A stretch of DNA of 64,000 bases from Streptomyces sp. NRRL F-525 (lineage in GTDB: Bacteria > Actinomycetota > Actinomycetes > Streptomycetales > Streptomycetaceae): positions 1-64,000 of the forward strand of contig NZ_JNXE01000005.1 of the NCBI RefSeq assembly GCF_000716605.1, given 5' to 3'. The notes under the pieces are model-generated. The model ran no database searches, had not been told where the DNA came from, and worked only from the letters and a program-made list of their open reading frames with translations. A program made the translations under genes and the position numbers. Below, in pieces: positions 20,015 through 27,979 of this stretch (position 1 is its first letter; each line of letters opens with the position of its first letter).

Positions 20015-20884
20015 TCAGGAGCTGTACGGGACCTTCAGCGCGATCCAGGACGTGGCTCCCGGCCAGCCGTCCGCCGCGGTGCCGGTGTAGCCGAGCTTGC
20101 GCTGCCACTTGGCGTAGGAGGCCTTGTCGGTGGTGGTCCACTGGGGGCCGGGACCCGAGGTGTACGCCGAGCAGCCGACGGCGACCAGGCGCTTGCCCAT
20201 CGCGGTGACGATGGCGGACTTGGGGTTCTTCTTGAACCAGTCGGCGCCGGGGAAGGGCTGGTAGGTCGGCTTGGCGGGCGGGGTGACCTTCGTGCCGAGG
20301 CGGGTGGCCACGCGGGTGCGGAAATCGGCCATCGTGAAACCCCGGGGGTCGATCTTGGTGTTCGTCCACTCCTTGTGGCCGATGACCGAGTGGGCGTTCC
20401 AGCCGTGTGCTCGGCAGAGGGCGGCGGAGGCTCGGACCATCGCGTCCAACTGGACTGCCGGCCAGGGGTCCTTGCCGTCGCCGAGGTTGACGCACTCGAA
20501 GCCGTAGAAGTGGACGTTGCCGTCCGTGTTGTTCTGGTTCGGGGCGGGGAGGGTGGGGCTCTGGGCGATGACTGCCTTCAGTACGTCTCCGTCGCCGCTG
20601 CCCGCGTGGTTGGCTCGGCCGTTGCCGACGAGGTGGACCGTGCCGTCCTTCGCGATTACCCCGTGGCAGAGGGGGCCGGGGAGTTCCGAGTGGCCGTTGT
20701 AGCAGAGGTTGACGGAGGTGGTGGTGCCGGAGGTGACGGTGTGGTGGATGACGATTCCGTTCACTGGGCCCCAACTGCCCTTGCTGTTGCGGTTGTTGGT
20801 TCGCCAGCCGGGGTGTTCGGTGACAGTGATGCCCTCGGCTTTGAGGGCGGTGATGAGGGCGTCGGGGGAGAGGGGTGTGGCCAT
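20015..20884 (-). CDS. endolysin: N-acetylmuramoyl-L-alanine amidase with C-terminal peptidoglycan-binding-like domain
   Basis: The 289-residue protein contains an Amidase_2/PGRP domain that cleaves between MurNAc and L-Ala. Zinc-site residues are visible as His47/48 in VIHHTVT, His170 in IGHKEWT, and Asp179 in KIDPRGF. The C-terminal part (about 215-289), with repeated GADWFKKNPKSAIVTAMGKR-like and YAKWQRKLGYTGTAADGWPG segments, matches the tail domain of Streptomyces phage endolysins. There is no signal peptide, so release needs the adjacent holin. A terminator-like hairpin sits just upstream, between it and the tail genes. Confidence 0.88.
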   Translation of the reverse strand: MATPLSPDALITALKAEGITVTEHPGWRTNNRNSKGSWGPVNGIVIHHTVTSGTTTSVNLCYNGHSELPGPLCHGVIAKDGTVHLVGNGRANHAGSGDGDVLKAVIAQSPTLPAPNQNNTDGNVHFYGFECVNLGDGKDPWPAVQLDAMVRASAALCRAHGWNAHSVIGHKEWTNTKIDPRGFTMADFRTRVATRLGTKVTPPAKPTYQPFPGADWFKKNPKSAIVTAMGKRLVAVGCSAYTSGPGPQWTTTDKASYAKWQRKLGYTGTAADGWPGATSWIALKVPYSS

Positions 20885-20916
20885 GGGGTGCCTTCCTGGT
20901 CGGCGGGGTGGGCATG

Positions 20917-20949
20917 AAAAAACCCGGGCCGGGGGTGGGGGCTCGGGTT
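20917..20949 (-). terminator. minus-strand terminator between tail genes and lysis cassette
   Basis: Plus-strand 20921-20930 (AACCCGGGCC) pairs with 20940-20949 (GGCTCGGGTT), a 10-bp stem with one G-T pair and a 9-base loop. Read on the minus strand it is followed by six Ts. It would stop or thin transcription from the tail genes just before the endolysin start at 20884. Confidence 0.75.
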
Positions 20950-20971
20950 GTGTGCGGAGTGCGGGGCGGTG

Positions 20972-21001
20972 GGGGCTGGTCGCGCAGTTCCCCGCGCCCC
21001 T
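20972..21001. repeat. dispersed Streptomyces intergenic repeat, copy 2
   Basis: This second copy of the 30-bp GGGGCTGGTCGCGC...CGCGCCCCT element also found at 7333-7362 sits between the last tail gene and the lysis cassette terminator. Its presence inside the island suggests that the island has resided long enough in a Streptomyces background to acquire host repeats. Confidence 0.65.
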
Positions 21002-21031
21002 AAGGGGGTTGGGGTGCGCGGAGGTGGAGGG

Positions 21032-21445
21032 CTAGGTGGTTGCCGTGGGGTCCTCGGTGCCGTCGCCGTCTCCCGGATCGTCGTTCGACGGGGTCCACTT
21101 GGCGGCCAAGGCGGTATAAGACGCCGTGTTGTCCACGAAGTTGGCCAGGGCTGCGGCCACCACGCTTTGGACGGCGGTCTGGTCGGGGACGACCATCGCT
21201 GTGCCTATGGGCATGATCGTGGTGCGGGCGCTGCCTCGGATGGCGGAGCCGTTCGCGCCCCATTCTGTGAACTGGGCGGCCACCGTGACGGGGGCGTAGG
21301 TGCCGCTTATGGAGTCGGGGGCGATGATGCTGTTGTAGCTGGAGTCGGAGACGTTGACGTAGATCGTGTGGCCGGCCTCGGTGATGGTGGCTCGGCCCGC
21401 GAAATCGATGGCCAGGCCCCAGGGTTGGGTGGTGTCGATGTCCAT
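21032..21445 (-). CDS. small tail-associated protein (hypothetical)
   Basis: The 137-residue protein is rich in Ala, Thr, Asp and Ser, without Cys, membrane segments or a signal peptide. Its early part (TITEAGHTIYVNVSDSSYNS) suggests beta structure, and it ends in an acidic Asp/Gly tail (SNDDPGDGDGTEDPT). I do not recognise the family. Position between the Gp37/accessory tail proteins and the lysis cassette, in the same orientation, suggests a minor tail or fibre-tip component. Confidence 0.65.
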   Translation of the reverse strand: MDIDTTQPWGLAIDFAGRATITEAGHTIYVNVSDSSYNSIIAPDSISGTYAPVTVAAQFTEWGANGSAIRGSARTTIMPIGTAMVVPDQTAVQSVVAAALANFVDNTASYTALAAKWTPSNDDPGDGDGTEDPTATT

Positions 21446-21463
21446 GGGTTGTCGTGTCCTTTC

Positions 21464-22159
21464 TCAGGTTTGGCGGCCGTACATCAGGATCGGGTTGGCG
21501 TAGACCGTGCCGGAGGCGCTGGTGACCTGGGCCTGGACCTCGACCTTGAGCTGGGTGCCGTAGACCGTGCCGAAGTCGGAGCTGATCAGGGCCTCGTAGA
21601 TGAAGTCCGTGCCGGCGCTGACCGTGCTGCCCCACTGGGCGCCGTTGACGAGGACCTGGACGGAGCCGGTGGCGCCGGAGCTGGCGCGGGTGTTCATGAC
21701 CAGGCGCATCTTCGGCTGCCAGGCGATGTTGTAGGACATCGCGATCGTCGTCATTGACGTCGATGTTGTCTGTGGCCAGCGGGTCGTGCTCGTGTCCTGT
21801 GGGGGCAGCATGTTCAGCCAGGGGCGGGCCAGGCCGCCCGTGCTGATGTCGTCCGAGAGGATCTCGCGCTCCGCCTTGTCGTAGAGGCGGAGGGGTTGCA
21901 GTGAGGTGGCGGTGCCGTCGCCGTTGTACATGCTCATCGCCAACTGGCCTGTCTGGCGGCGGAGTTCCATGCGGTACTCGTCGGTGCCGGGCCACTTGCC
22001 GATCTTGAAGACCGGGGAACCGGTGGCCGGGCCCACCTCCAGGGTGCCGCCCGAGACCGTGTTGAGGGCCGGGCGGGTGTTGACCGCGGTGGAGAGCTGC
22101 TGGATGCGGCGTTCCATCTGGGTGAGCCGGTCGATGATGTCTTCGGGGAGCTGGGGCAT
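21464..22159 (-). CDS. minor tail protein (hypothetical, coiled-coil start)
   Basis: The 231-residue protein opens with a short coiled coil (LPEDIIDRLTQMERRIQQLS) followed by a beta-rich body with Gly/Ser/Thr motifs (VFKIGKWPGTDEYRMELRRQ). Such trimer-starting helices are usual in tail spikes and fibre adaptors. Its ATG overlaps the stop of the upstream hub-like gene by one base (TGATG), so the two are translationally coupled. It ends 18 bp before the 137-residue tail gene. Structural function is inferred from context. Confidence 0.7.
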   Translation of the reverse strand: MPQLPEDIIDRLTQMERRIQQLSTAVNTRPALNTVSGGTLEVGPATGSPVFKIGKWPGTDEYRMELRRQTGQLAMSMYNGDGTATSLQPLRLYDKAEREILSDDISTGGLARPWLNMLPPQDTSTTRWPQTTSTSMTTIAMSYNIAWQPKMRLVMNTRASSGATGSVQVLVNGAQWGSTVSAGTDFIYEALISSDFGTVYGTQLKVEVQAQVTSASGTVYANPILMYGRQT

Positions 22160-23292
22160 CAGGCCTCCTCCAGGTAGAGGTCGGCGGTGTCGGGGCGGCC
22201 GCGCTGGGCGGGGCTGACCTTGACGCCGATGATCCGGTAGCGGGTGTCGAGGCCCTCGGCGTACCACTCGTCGGTGATCCGGATGCGGACCGTGCGGCCG
22301 ATCAGCGCGGACGGGACCAGGTCGTCGAGGCGCACGCTGATCTCGGGGATCACCACCGCGCCGGTGGCCGCGGCCAGTTCGGTGCGGGCGAGGGCGGTGA
22401 GGGTGGCCGCGTCGGTGATGTCGTTGTGGTCCGAGGTCAGGTCGATGCGGGGGTAACCCGCTTGTCCGATCAGGTTGTTGGCGACCGCGACCGTGGAGCA
22501 CAGGGGGCGGGACTCGCTTGCCTGGTCCGTGTTGGTGGAGGCGCCTCGGGCCCGGTCCGTGGTGCCGCCGCGGGTGGCGTCCCGGGGGAAGGAGTACGCC
22601 AGGATCGTGCCGGGCCTGTCCATCACCAGGTCGGTCGCCCCGGTGAGGATCTTCGGGCTGCCGAGGCGGAGGCGGCGTACGCGGGCGCCGGTCGTGGGGT
22701 CCGTGTACACCGAGATGTAGTGCTTGAAGCCGTTCTCCAGCGCGGCCAGGGCGTCCAGCGCGTCGAGGTAGACCGTCTCGTCGCCGTCGCGGTAGCTCGC
22801 CGAGCGGGTCACCCCGGAGGTCTCGGTGCCGTAGCTGACGCCGATGTCTCCGCCGGGGAGTGCGGTCTGGAGGTCCGTCCAGAGGGCCCTGGCCATGTCC
22901 AACTGGTCGCCGGTGAGGGCTAGTTGGTAGCCGGGGTCGTACTCGGGTGTCGTCGCCCGGATCAGGCGCCTTCCCGCGTACGACTCGAAGGTCGCCGCCT
23001 GGACGCCGAGGGTGAGCACGCCCTGGTCGTCGCTCTGAAGCGTGCTCGTCCAGACGATGCCGCCCCACCACAGGTCGTTGCCGCGCTGGAGGTAGACCGA
23101 GGTGCGGCCCTCCTCGATACGGCGGACCCGGGCGGCCATCGCCGCGTCCGGGACCGGGATCGTGCCCGAGAGGGAGCCGGCCTTGCCGATGTAGTCGTCG
23201 ACGGTGACGTCCCGTAGGGGGAGGATGTCGATGGTGCTGTCGGTGAGCAGGTCGCAGAAGATCGCGCGGTAGGGCGTGTTGACGGTCGTCAT
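22159..23292 (-). CDS. tail hub/baseplate protein (Gp37-like, siphovirus ReqiPepy6 type)
   Basis: The 377-residue protein resembles the Gp37-like family of actinophage tail-tip proteins that follow the distal tail protein. Supporting motifs are an N-terminal LPLRDVTVDDYIGKAGSLSG, a central tandem TWTDLQTALPGGDIGV-like region, and a C-terminal RVRITDEWYAEG-like/RYRIIGVKVSPAQRG segment. Its start overlaps the preceding receptor-binding paralogue by ATGA. It probably forms the ring joining the tail tube to the fibres. Confidence 0.75.
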   Translation of the reverse strand: MTTVNTPYRAIFCDLLTDSTIDILPLRDVTVDDYIGKAGSLSGTIPVPDAAMAARVRRIEEGRTSVYLQRGNDLWWGGIVWTSTLQSDDQGVLTLGVQAATFESYAGRRLIRATTPEYDPGYQLALTGDQLDMARALWTDLQTALPGGDIGVSYGTETSGVTRSASYRDGDETVYLDALDALAALENGFKHYISVYTDPTTGARVRRLRLGSPKILTGATDLVMDRPGTILAYSFPRDATRGGTTDRARGASTNTDQASESRPLCSTVAVANNLIGQAGYPRIDLTSDHNDITDAATLTALARTELAAATGAVVIPEISVRLDDLVPSALIGRTVRIRITDEWYAEGLDTRYRIIGVKVSPAQRGRPDTADLYLEEA

Positions 23293-24389
23293 GCGGCGGC
23301 CTCGTAGGTCGCCGAGCCGAAGATGGTGTGGCCACTCGCCCAGGTCCACGGGGTCAGGGAGTCCACTCCGCCGGTGTTGGCGAGGGCCACGGCGGTGGGC
23401 TGGCCGGAGGCGGTGACGAGTTCGAAGGCCCCGGTGGTGGCGGGGTAGAGGCGGGCCATGACGCGGTTGTTCGCGGTGTTGGCCGACATCTCGGCGAAGC
23501 CGATCGACATACGGGTCGCGGCGGCGGCGACCGGCAGCGAGAAGCGCCAGCCGTCGCTGATGGTGGGGCTGGTGCCGAAGGAGGTGGTGCTGCCGAAGAC
23601 GATCTGGAAGTTCAGGTGCACGGTCGTGCCGAACTTCACGTACCGGCAGCTCAGGCTCGCGTTGCCGAAGGACGGGGTCGCCGATCCGGTGCTGGTGGTC
23701 CACACCGGGGTCCAGTTCTGCCAGGTCGGCAGGGCCGGGTAGTCGGCCCAGGCCGTGCCGTTCCAGCGCTGCAACTGGCCGTTCAGGTCGCGGTACTGGC
23801 CGGGGTAGGAGCCGTTGGTGGAGTCGGTGGTGACCGGGAGGATGCCGCCGATCGCGACCGTCGCGGTACGGACGCCGGTGAGGGCGGTGGTCCAGGCGAT
23901 GCCGCCGGTGCCCGCGCTCGTGTTCTTGGGTACGGCGACCTGGTACAGCGGGACGGCGAGGTCGGGGGTGGCCGGGATCGCCGGGGTGGCCGCGGGGGTG
24001 CCCTGGACGATCTCGACGACGGCCTCGGTGCGGCCCGAGCCGTCGTAGACGTCGTCGTAGATCCGCAGGACGAGGAGGTCGATACGGCCGTAGAGGGCGT
24101 CGCCGTCCGCGAAGGTCACGTTCTCGAAGTCGGTCAGCGCGATCGGGTAGGCGCCGCGGGTGTCGGTGGACTGGACGATCGCGCGGCCGGGGCTGACGGT
24201 GCCGCTCATGGTGCCGGTGGTGCCGGTCAGGGTGAAGCCGTTGATGCGGTACAGGCCGGTGGACGATCCCGGGAGGATGCCGGAGCGGACCTGGACGGCG
24301 GAGGTCGGGGTGAGGGCGCCGAGCGAGATGAGCCGGGTGTCCTCGCGGGACTGGCTGTCCGGGGACAGCCAGCCGGAGCGGGTGGGCAT
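23289..24389 (-). CDS. receptor-binding/tail fibre-type protein, paralogue 3
   Basis: This 366-residue protein is one of three tandem paralogues. The N-terminal ~190 residues are conserved among all three (GWLSPDSQSREDTRLISLGA, VRSGILPG, ADGDALYGRIDLLVLRIYDD, VEIVQGTPAATP). It has one copy of the linker module with GQYRDLNGQLQRWNGTAW. The C-terminal beta domain (WTPVWTTSTGSATPSFGNAS) resembles that of paralogue 1 but not paralogue 2. It probably recognises a cell-surface glycan. Its end overlaps the hub gene by 4 bp. Confidence 0.75.
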   Translation of the reverse strand: MPTRSGWLSPDSQSREDTRLISLGALTPTSAVQVRSGILPGSSTGLYRINGFTLTGTTGTMSGTVSPGRAIVQSTDTRGAYPIALTDFENVTFADGDALYGRIDLLVLRIYDDVYDGSGRTEAVVEIVQGTPAATPAIPATPDLAVPLYQVAVPKNTSAGTGGIAWTTALTGVRTATVAIGGILPVTTDSTNGSYPGQYRDLNGQLQRWNGTAWADYPALPTWQNWTPVWTTSTGSATPSFGNASLSCRYVKFGTTVHLNFQIVFGSTTSFGTSPTISDGWRFSLPVAAAATRMSIGFAEMSANTANNRVMARLYPATTGAFELVTASGQPTAVALANTGGVDSLTPWTWASGHTIFGSATYEAAA

Positions 24390-24444
24390 GGGTGAACTCC
24401 GATCAAGGGGTGGGGAGTTGGGGGGAGCGTGGAAGGGAGGGGTC

Positions 24445-25641
24445 TTACGCGATGGGGTCTGTGCGGAGGTAGATCGTGTCGAACCAGGCGGGGACGGTGG
24501 AGGACGTCGATCTGTGCATGGCCGTGATCGTGTAAGTGGCGCCCGGGGTGAGGGAGTTGAGCCGAAGTTGGGTCGAGACCGACTTGCCGACCGCGCCTGA
24601 ACCGGACGCGGCTCGTTCGTCGTCCGCCGACCAGATCACCGTGGTACCGAGGGTGACCTGCGGGGACATGTGCGCGGTCGTCGTCTCGCTGCTCGTCGTG
24701 TAGGCGCGGGCGCCCAGGGCGATGATCACCGAACCGGACGGTGGTGCCGTGAAGTTGAGCGTGAGTGCGGTGACCGCGGTGTCCGTGAGCGTGGACGTGT
24801 ACGTCGTCGACGTGGTGTAACCCGCGTCCAGCGACTGCGCGAACGCCGGGCCCGGTACGGCGGGTTGCCAGGCGGTGCCGTTCCAGCGCTGGAGCTGGCC
24901 GGCGGAAGTGTCGCGGTACTGGCCTGTGTAGCCGCCGGTCGTCAGCGCGCCCGTCGGGGCGATACCGCCGATCGCCTTCGGGTACGGCACCCAGGCCGTG
25001 CCGCTCCAGCGCTGGAGGGAGCCGGAGGTGTCGTTGTCCTGGTACTGGCCGCGGTAACTCCCGGCCACCGTCGCGTTGTTGTAGACCGGGAGGATGCCGC
25101 CGACCGAGACGAGTGTGGTCCGCAGGTCGGTGATGGCGGTGGTCCAGGGGAGGCCGCCCGTGCCCGCGCTCGTCCCGGCCGGGACGGCGACCTGGAACAG
25201 GGGCAGGGCCAGGGCGGGGGTGGGCGGTGCGGTGGGTACGGCGGCCGGGGTGCCCTGGACGGTCTCGACGGCGGCCTCGTTGCGGCCGGAGCCGTCGCTC
25301 TCGTCGTCGTAGACGCGCAGGACGACCAGGTCGATGCGGCCGTACTGGGCGTCGCCGTCCGCGAACGTGATCGTGAGGTTCTCGTCGAGGGCGACCGGAA
25401 ACGTGCCCTGGGTGGTGGTGCCCTGGACGACGGCCCTGCCGGGCTGGACGACGGCGGTCATCGTGCCCGTCGTGCCGGTCATGCCCAGGCCGCCGATGCG
25501 GTACTGGCCGTCGTCGGTGCCGGGCAGGATGCCGGAGCGGGTCTGCAGCGGGCCGGCCGGGGTGGTGGCGCCGAGGGCGGTGTGGCGGGTGTCCGCGCGC
25601 GTCTGGCCGTCCGGTGACAGCCATCCGTAGCGGACGGTCAT
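24445..25641 (-). CDS. receptor-binding/tail fibre-type protein, paralogue 2
   Basis: The 398-residue middle paralogue shares the N-terminal module of its neighbours (GWLSPDGQTRADTRHTALGA, TRSGILPG, ADGDAQYGRIDLVVLRVYDD, VETVQGTPAAVP). It carries two linker modules (SGSLQRWSGTAW and AGQLQRWNGTAW). Its C-terminal domain is different from the other two: a fibronectin-like TTYTITAMHRSTSS-type region with STLTDTAVTALTLNFTAPPS. This points to a distinct binding specificity. The start ATG 25641 overlaps the stop of paralogue 1 (ATGA). Confidence 0.75.
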   Translation of the reverse strand: MTVRYGWLSPDGQTRADTRHTALGATTPAGPLQTRSGILPGTDDGQYRIGGLGMTGTTGTMTAVVQPGRAVVQGTTTQGTFPVALDENLTITFADGDAQYGRIDLVVLRVYDDESDGSGRNEAAVETVQGTPAAVPTAPPTPALALPLFQVAVPAGTSAGTGGLPWTTAITDLRTTLVSVGGILPVYNNATVAGSYRGQYQDNDTSGSLQRWSGTAWVPYPKAIGGIAPTGALTTGGYTGQYRDTSAGQLQRWNGTAWQPAVPGPAFAQSLDAGYTTSTTYTSTLTDTAVTALTLNFTAPPSGSVIIALGARAYTTSSETTTAHMSPQVTLGTTVIWSADDERAASGSGAVGKSVSTQLRLNSLTPGATYTITAMHRSTSSTVPAWFDTIYLRTDPIA

Positions 25642-26861
25642 GACGCGGACTCGTACGTGCCGTGGATCGACAGGACGTCGCCGGTGCCCCAGGCGACGGG
25701 CTGTGTCTTGTCCCAGATGCTGTTGTTGATCGACAGGGTGTCGCGGACCGAGCGGACGTAGCCGATGCCGCTGGTCACCGAGAGGAGGCCGCTGCCCTGG
25801 TAGAGCAGGCCGGTGGAGGAGTCGAAGTACTCGGCGTTCAGGACCCGTCCGTCCAGCTTCCACGCGGGGGTGGAGACCGGGGCGAACGGCAGCCGGAACG
25901 TCCAGTTGGCGTTGTCGCTCTGGGCGGTGAGGTTCGTCGTCGAGCCGGTCTTGAGGTAGATCCGGATGTGCACGACCGTGCCCAGCTTTGCGTACGACCC
26001 CGCCAGCGTCCCGTTGCCGATCGCGGGGGCGGTGCCGGTCTCGGCGCCCCACACCGGGGTGTAGTCGGTCCAGGTCGGGGAGGGGACGTAGTTGATCCAG
26101 GTCGTGCCGTTCCAGCGTTGGAGCACCCCGGCGGACGTGTCCCGGTACTGGCCGGTGTAGCTCGCGGTGGTGACCGCGCCGGCCGGGGCGATGCCGCCGA
26201 GCGCGCTCGGGTACGACACCCAGGCCGAGCCGTCCCAGCGCTGGAGCGCGCCGCCGGAGTCGCGGAACTGGCCCGGGTAGGCGCCGGTGCCGGTCTCGCC
26301 GTACGCGGGGAGGATGCCGCCGATCGCTACGACGGGGGTGCGGAGGTCGGTGACGTCGGTGCTCCAGGTGATGCCGCCCTTGCCGGCGCTGATGCCTGCG
26401 GCGACCTTGACCTGGTAGAGGGCGAGTCCGATGCCGGGGATCAGCGGGGGTGCCGGGGTGGCGGCCGGGGTGCCCTTGACTATTTCCAGGGACGCCTTCG
26501 TCTGGCCGGAGTTGTCGTAGAGGGAGTCGTAGATCCTGAGGACCACGAGGTCGATGCGGGGGTTGGTCGCGTCGCCGTCGGTGAAGGTGAGGGTGGCCGG
26601 CTCGGGGAGGGTGATCGGGTAGGCGCCCTGGGTGGCGCCGGCCGCGACCACGGCGCGGCCCTCGTGGACGGTTGCCGACATGGCGCCCGCCGCGCCCTCC
26701 AGCCAGAAGCCGGACATGCGGTTGAGGCCGTCGTAGCTCCCGGGGAGGATGCCGGAGCGTACTTCCAGGGGGTTGGCGGGGGTGGTCGCGCCCAGCTGGG
26801 TCAGGCGGGTGTCCTCGCGGGTCTGGCCGGTCTCGGCGACCCATGCGCTGCGGAGGTTCAT
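25638..26861 (-). CDS. receptor-binding/tail fibre-type protein, paralogue 1
   Basis: The 407-residue first paralogue starts at ATG 26861; the frame extends to 27470 but that part overlaps the distal tail gene. The N-terminal module (ETGQTREDTRLTQLGATTPA, VRSGILPGSYDGLNRMSGF, NPRIDLVVLRIYDS) is shared with paralogues 2 and 3. Two linker modules follow (GALQRWDGSAWVSYP, AGVLQRWNGTTW), then a beta-rich C-terminal domain (WTPVWGAETGTAPAIGNG, KLGTVVHIRIYLK). Position directly after the distal tail protein fits a fibre or receptor-binding protein. Confidence 0.75.
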   Translation of the reverse strand: MNLRSAWVAETGQTREDTRLTQLGATTPANPLEVRSGILPGSYDGLNRMSGFWLEGAAGAMSATVHEGRAVVAAGATQGAYPITLPEPATLTFTDGDATNPRIDLVVLRIYDSLYDNSGQTKASLEIVKGTPAATPAPPLIPGIGLALYQVKVAAGISAGKGGITWSTDVTDLRTPVVAIGGILPAYGETGTGAYPGQFRDSGGALQRWDGSAWVSYPSALGGIAPAGAVTTASYTGQYRDTSAGVLQRWNGTTWINYVPSPTWTDYTPVWGAETGTAPAIGNGTLAGSYAKLGTVVHIRIYLKTGSTTNLTAQSDNANWTFRLPFAPVSTPAWKLDGRVLNAEYFDSSTGLLYQGSGLLSVTSGIGYVRSVRDTLSINNSIWDKTQPVAWGTGDVLSIHGTYESAS

Positions 26862-27004
26862 GTACGGGGCTCCTGGGGTGGGGTGTTGTGTGGTGGCTGG
26901 GGTGGTTCGCCCGCGGGTGGGGGTTGGTGCCGGGTGCGCGGCGGGCTGCGCCGTACCGCCACGACCCGCTCCCGGTTCGTCGGTGGCTGCGGGCTCGTGG
27001 GGCG

Positions 27005-27943
27005 TTACCAGTCCGCCGAGCGCCAGCGGACCGACAGTTGGGCGCCGGTGTCGTAGGTGTCGGGGCGGAAGGCCAGGTCGGCTCGGCCCGGTTCGAAGGC
27101 GAAGAGCTCTTCGGGGCCGCTGTTCGCTGCCGCGGTGTGGCGGCGGGAGGCCGTGGAGTTGAGGGTGACTGTGCCGGCCGCTGTGTCTACGACCAGTTCG
27201 TCGCCGGTCGCCAGTCCGATCTCGTAGCGCAGGCGGCGGCCCGAAGTGCGGTCTGTGATGGTGGGGTTGGTGCAGGGGCCGGTGAAGGTGAGGATCGGGT
27301 GGGTGGGGGCCGAACCGGAGTTGTCCGCGCCCACGTCGCCGGTGGATGATGCCTGGCCCCAGTTCAGGGGCCAGGTCAGGGGCCAGGTGAGGCCGCTCTC
27401 CGGTTGGGGGGCTCCGGTGACCGCTGTCTGTTCGTCGACCGTGTAGCGGCGGGGGTCGGTGGCGTACCACTGGATGGCAGCCTTGGAGACGCCCTGTGTG
27501 GTGTACGTCCGGTCGGCGGCCAGGACGCGCTGGCTGACCCGGGCTCGGATGGCCAGGGTCTCGCCGTGCAGGCGTACTGCCAGCCAGCGTTCGGTGTCGC
27601 CGAGCAGCAGGGCCTGGCGCAGGGCTCGCATCGCGGAGAGGGAGGACGCGGTGTCGTCCTGCGGGGGCACGGTCCAGATCGAGCCGCCTACCTTGCGGGG
27701 TTTGGCGTAGCGCGCGCCCGGCCAGGCGCCGTGTGCGGTGGGGTGGTCGGCGTCTGTCGTGTCGTAGTCCGGCAGGTCCTCCCAGCCGGTCAGCCCGTCA
27801 CTGCCGATCTCGTACGGCGTACCGGGGCCGAGCAGCAGTCCGGCCCACTGCATCTGCCCGTCGCGGGTGATGAGTGAGCCGGGGGGTACGTCGTCGGTCG
27901 ATGTGGTGAGTGTGGTGGATGTGGGCGTCGTCTGATCGGCCAT
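27005..27943 (-). CDS. distal tail protein (Dit/siphovirus tail component)
   Basis: The 312-residue protein has the layout of actinophage distal tail proteins. An early G-x-P-Y-E-I/D-G-L-x-G-W motif (GPGTPYEIGSDGLTGWEDLP) is followed by HGAWPGARYAKPRKVGGSIW, where the GA.....R.I/V-like segment is typical. A galectin-like half ends in TITDRTSGRRLRYEIGL and GDELVVDTAAGTVTLN. It would form the hexameric hub at the tail tip. It follows the second tape-measure-like gene by 36 bp. Confidence 0.82.
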   Translation of the reverse strand: MADQTTPTSTTLTTSTDDVPPGSLITRDGQMQWAGLLLGPGTPYEIGSDGLTGWEDLPDYDTTDADHPTAHGAWPGARYAKPRKVGGSIWTVPPQDDTASSLSAMRALRQALLLGDTERWLAVRLHGETLAIRARVSQRVLAADRTYTTQGVSKAAIQWYATDPRRYTVDEQTAVTGAPQPESGLTWPLTWPLNWGQASSTGDVGADNSGSAPTHPILTFTGPCTNPTITDRTSGRRLRYEIGLATGDELVVDTAAGTVTLNSTASRRHTAAANSGPEELFAFEPGRADLAFRPDTYDTGAQLSVRWRSADW

Positions 27944-27979
27944 GGGGCCGTCACCTCGCTGTCAGGGGTGCGTGCCGTT

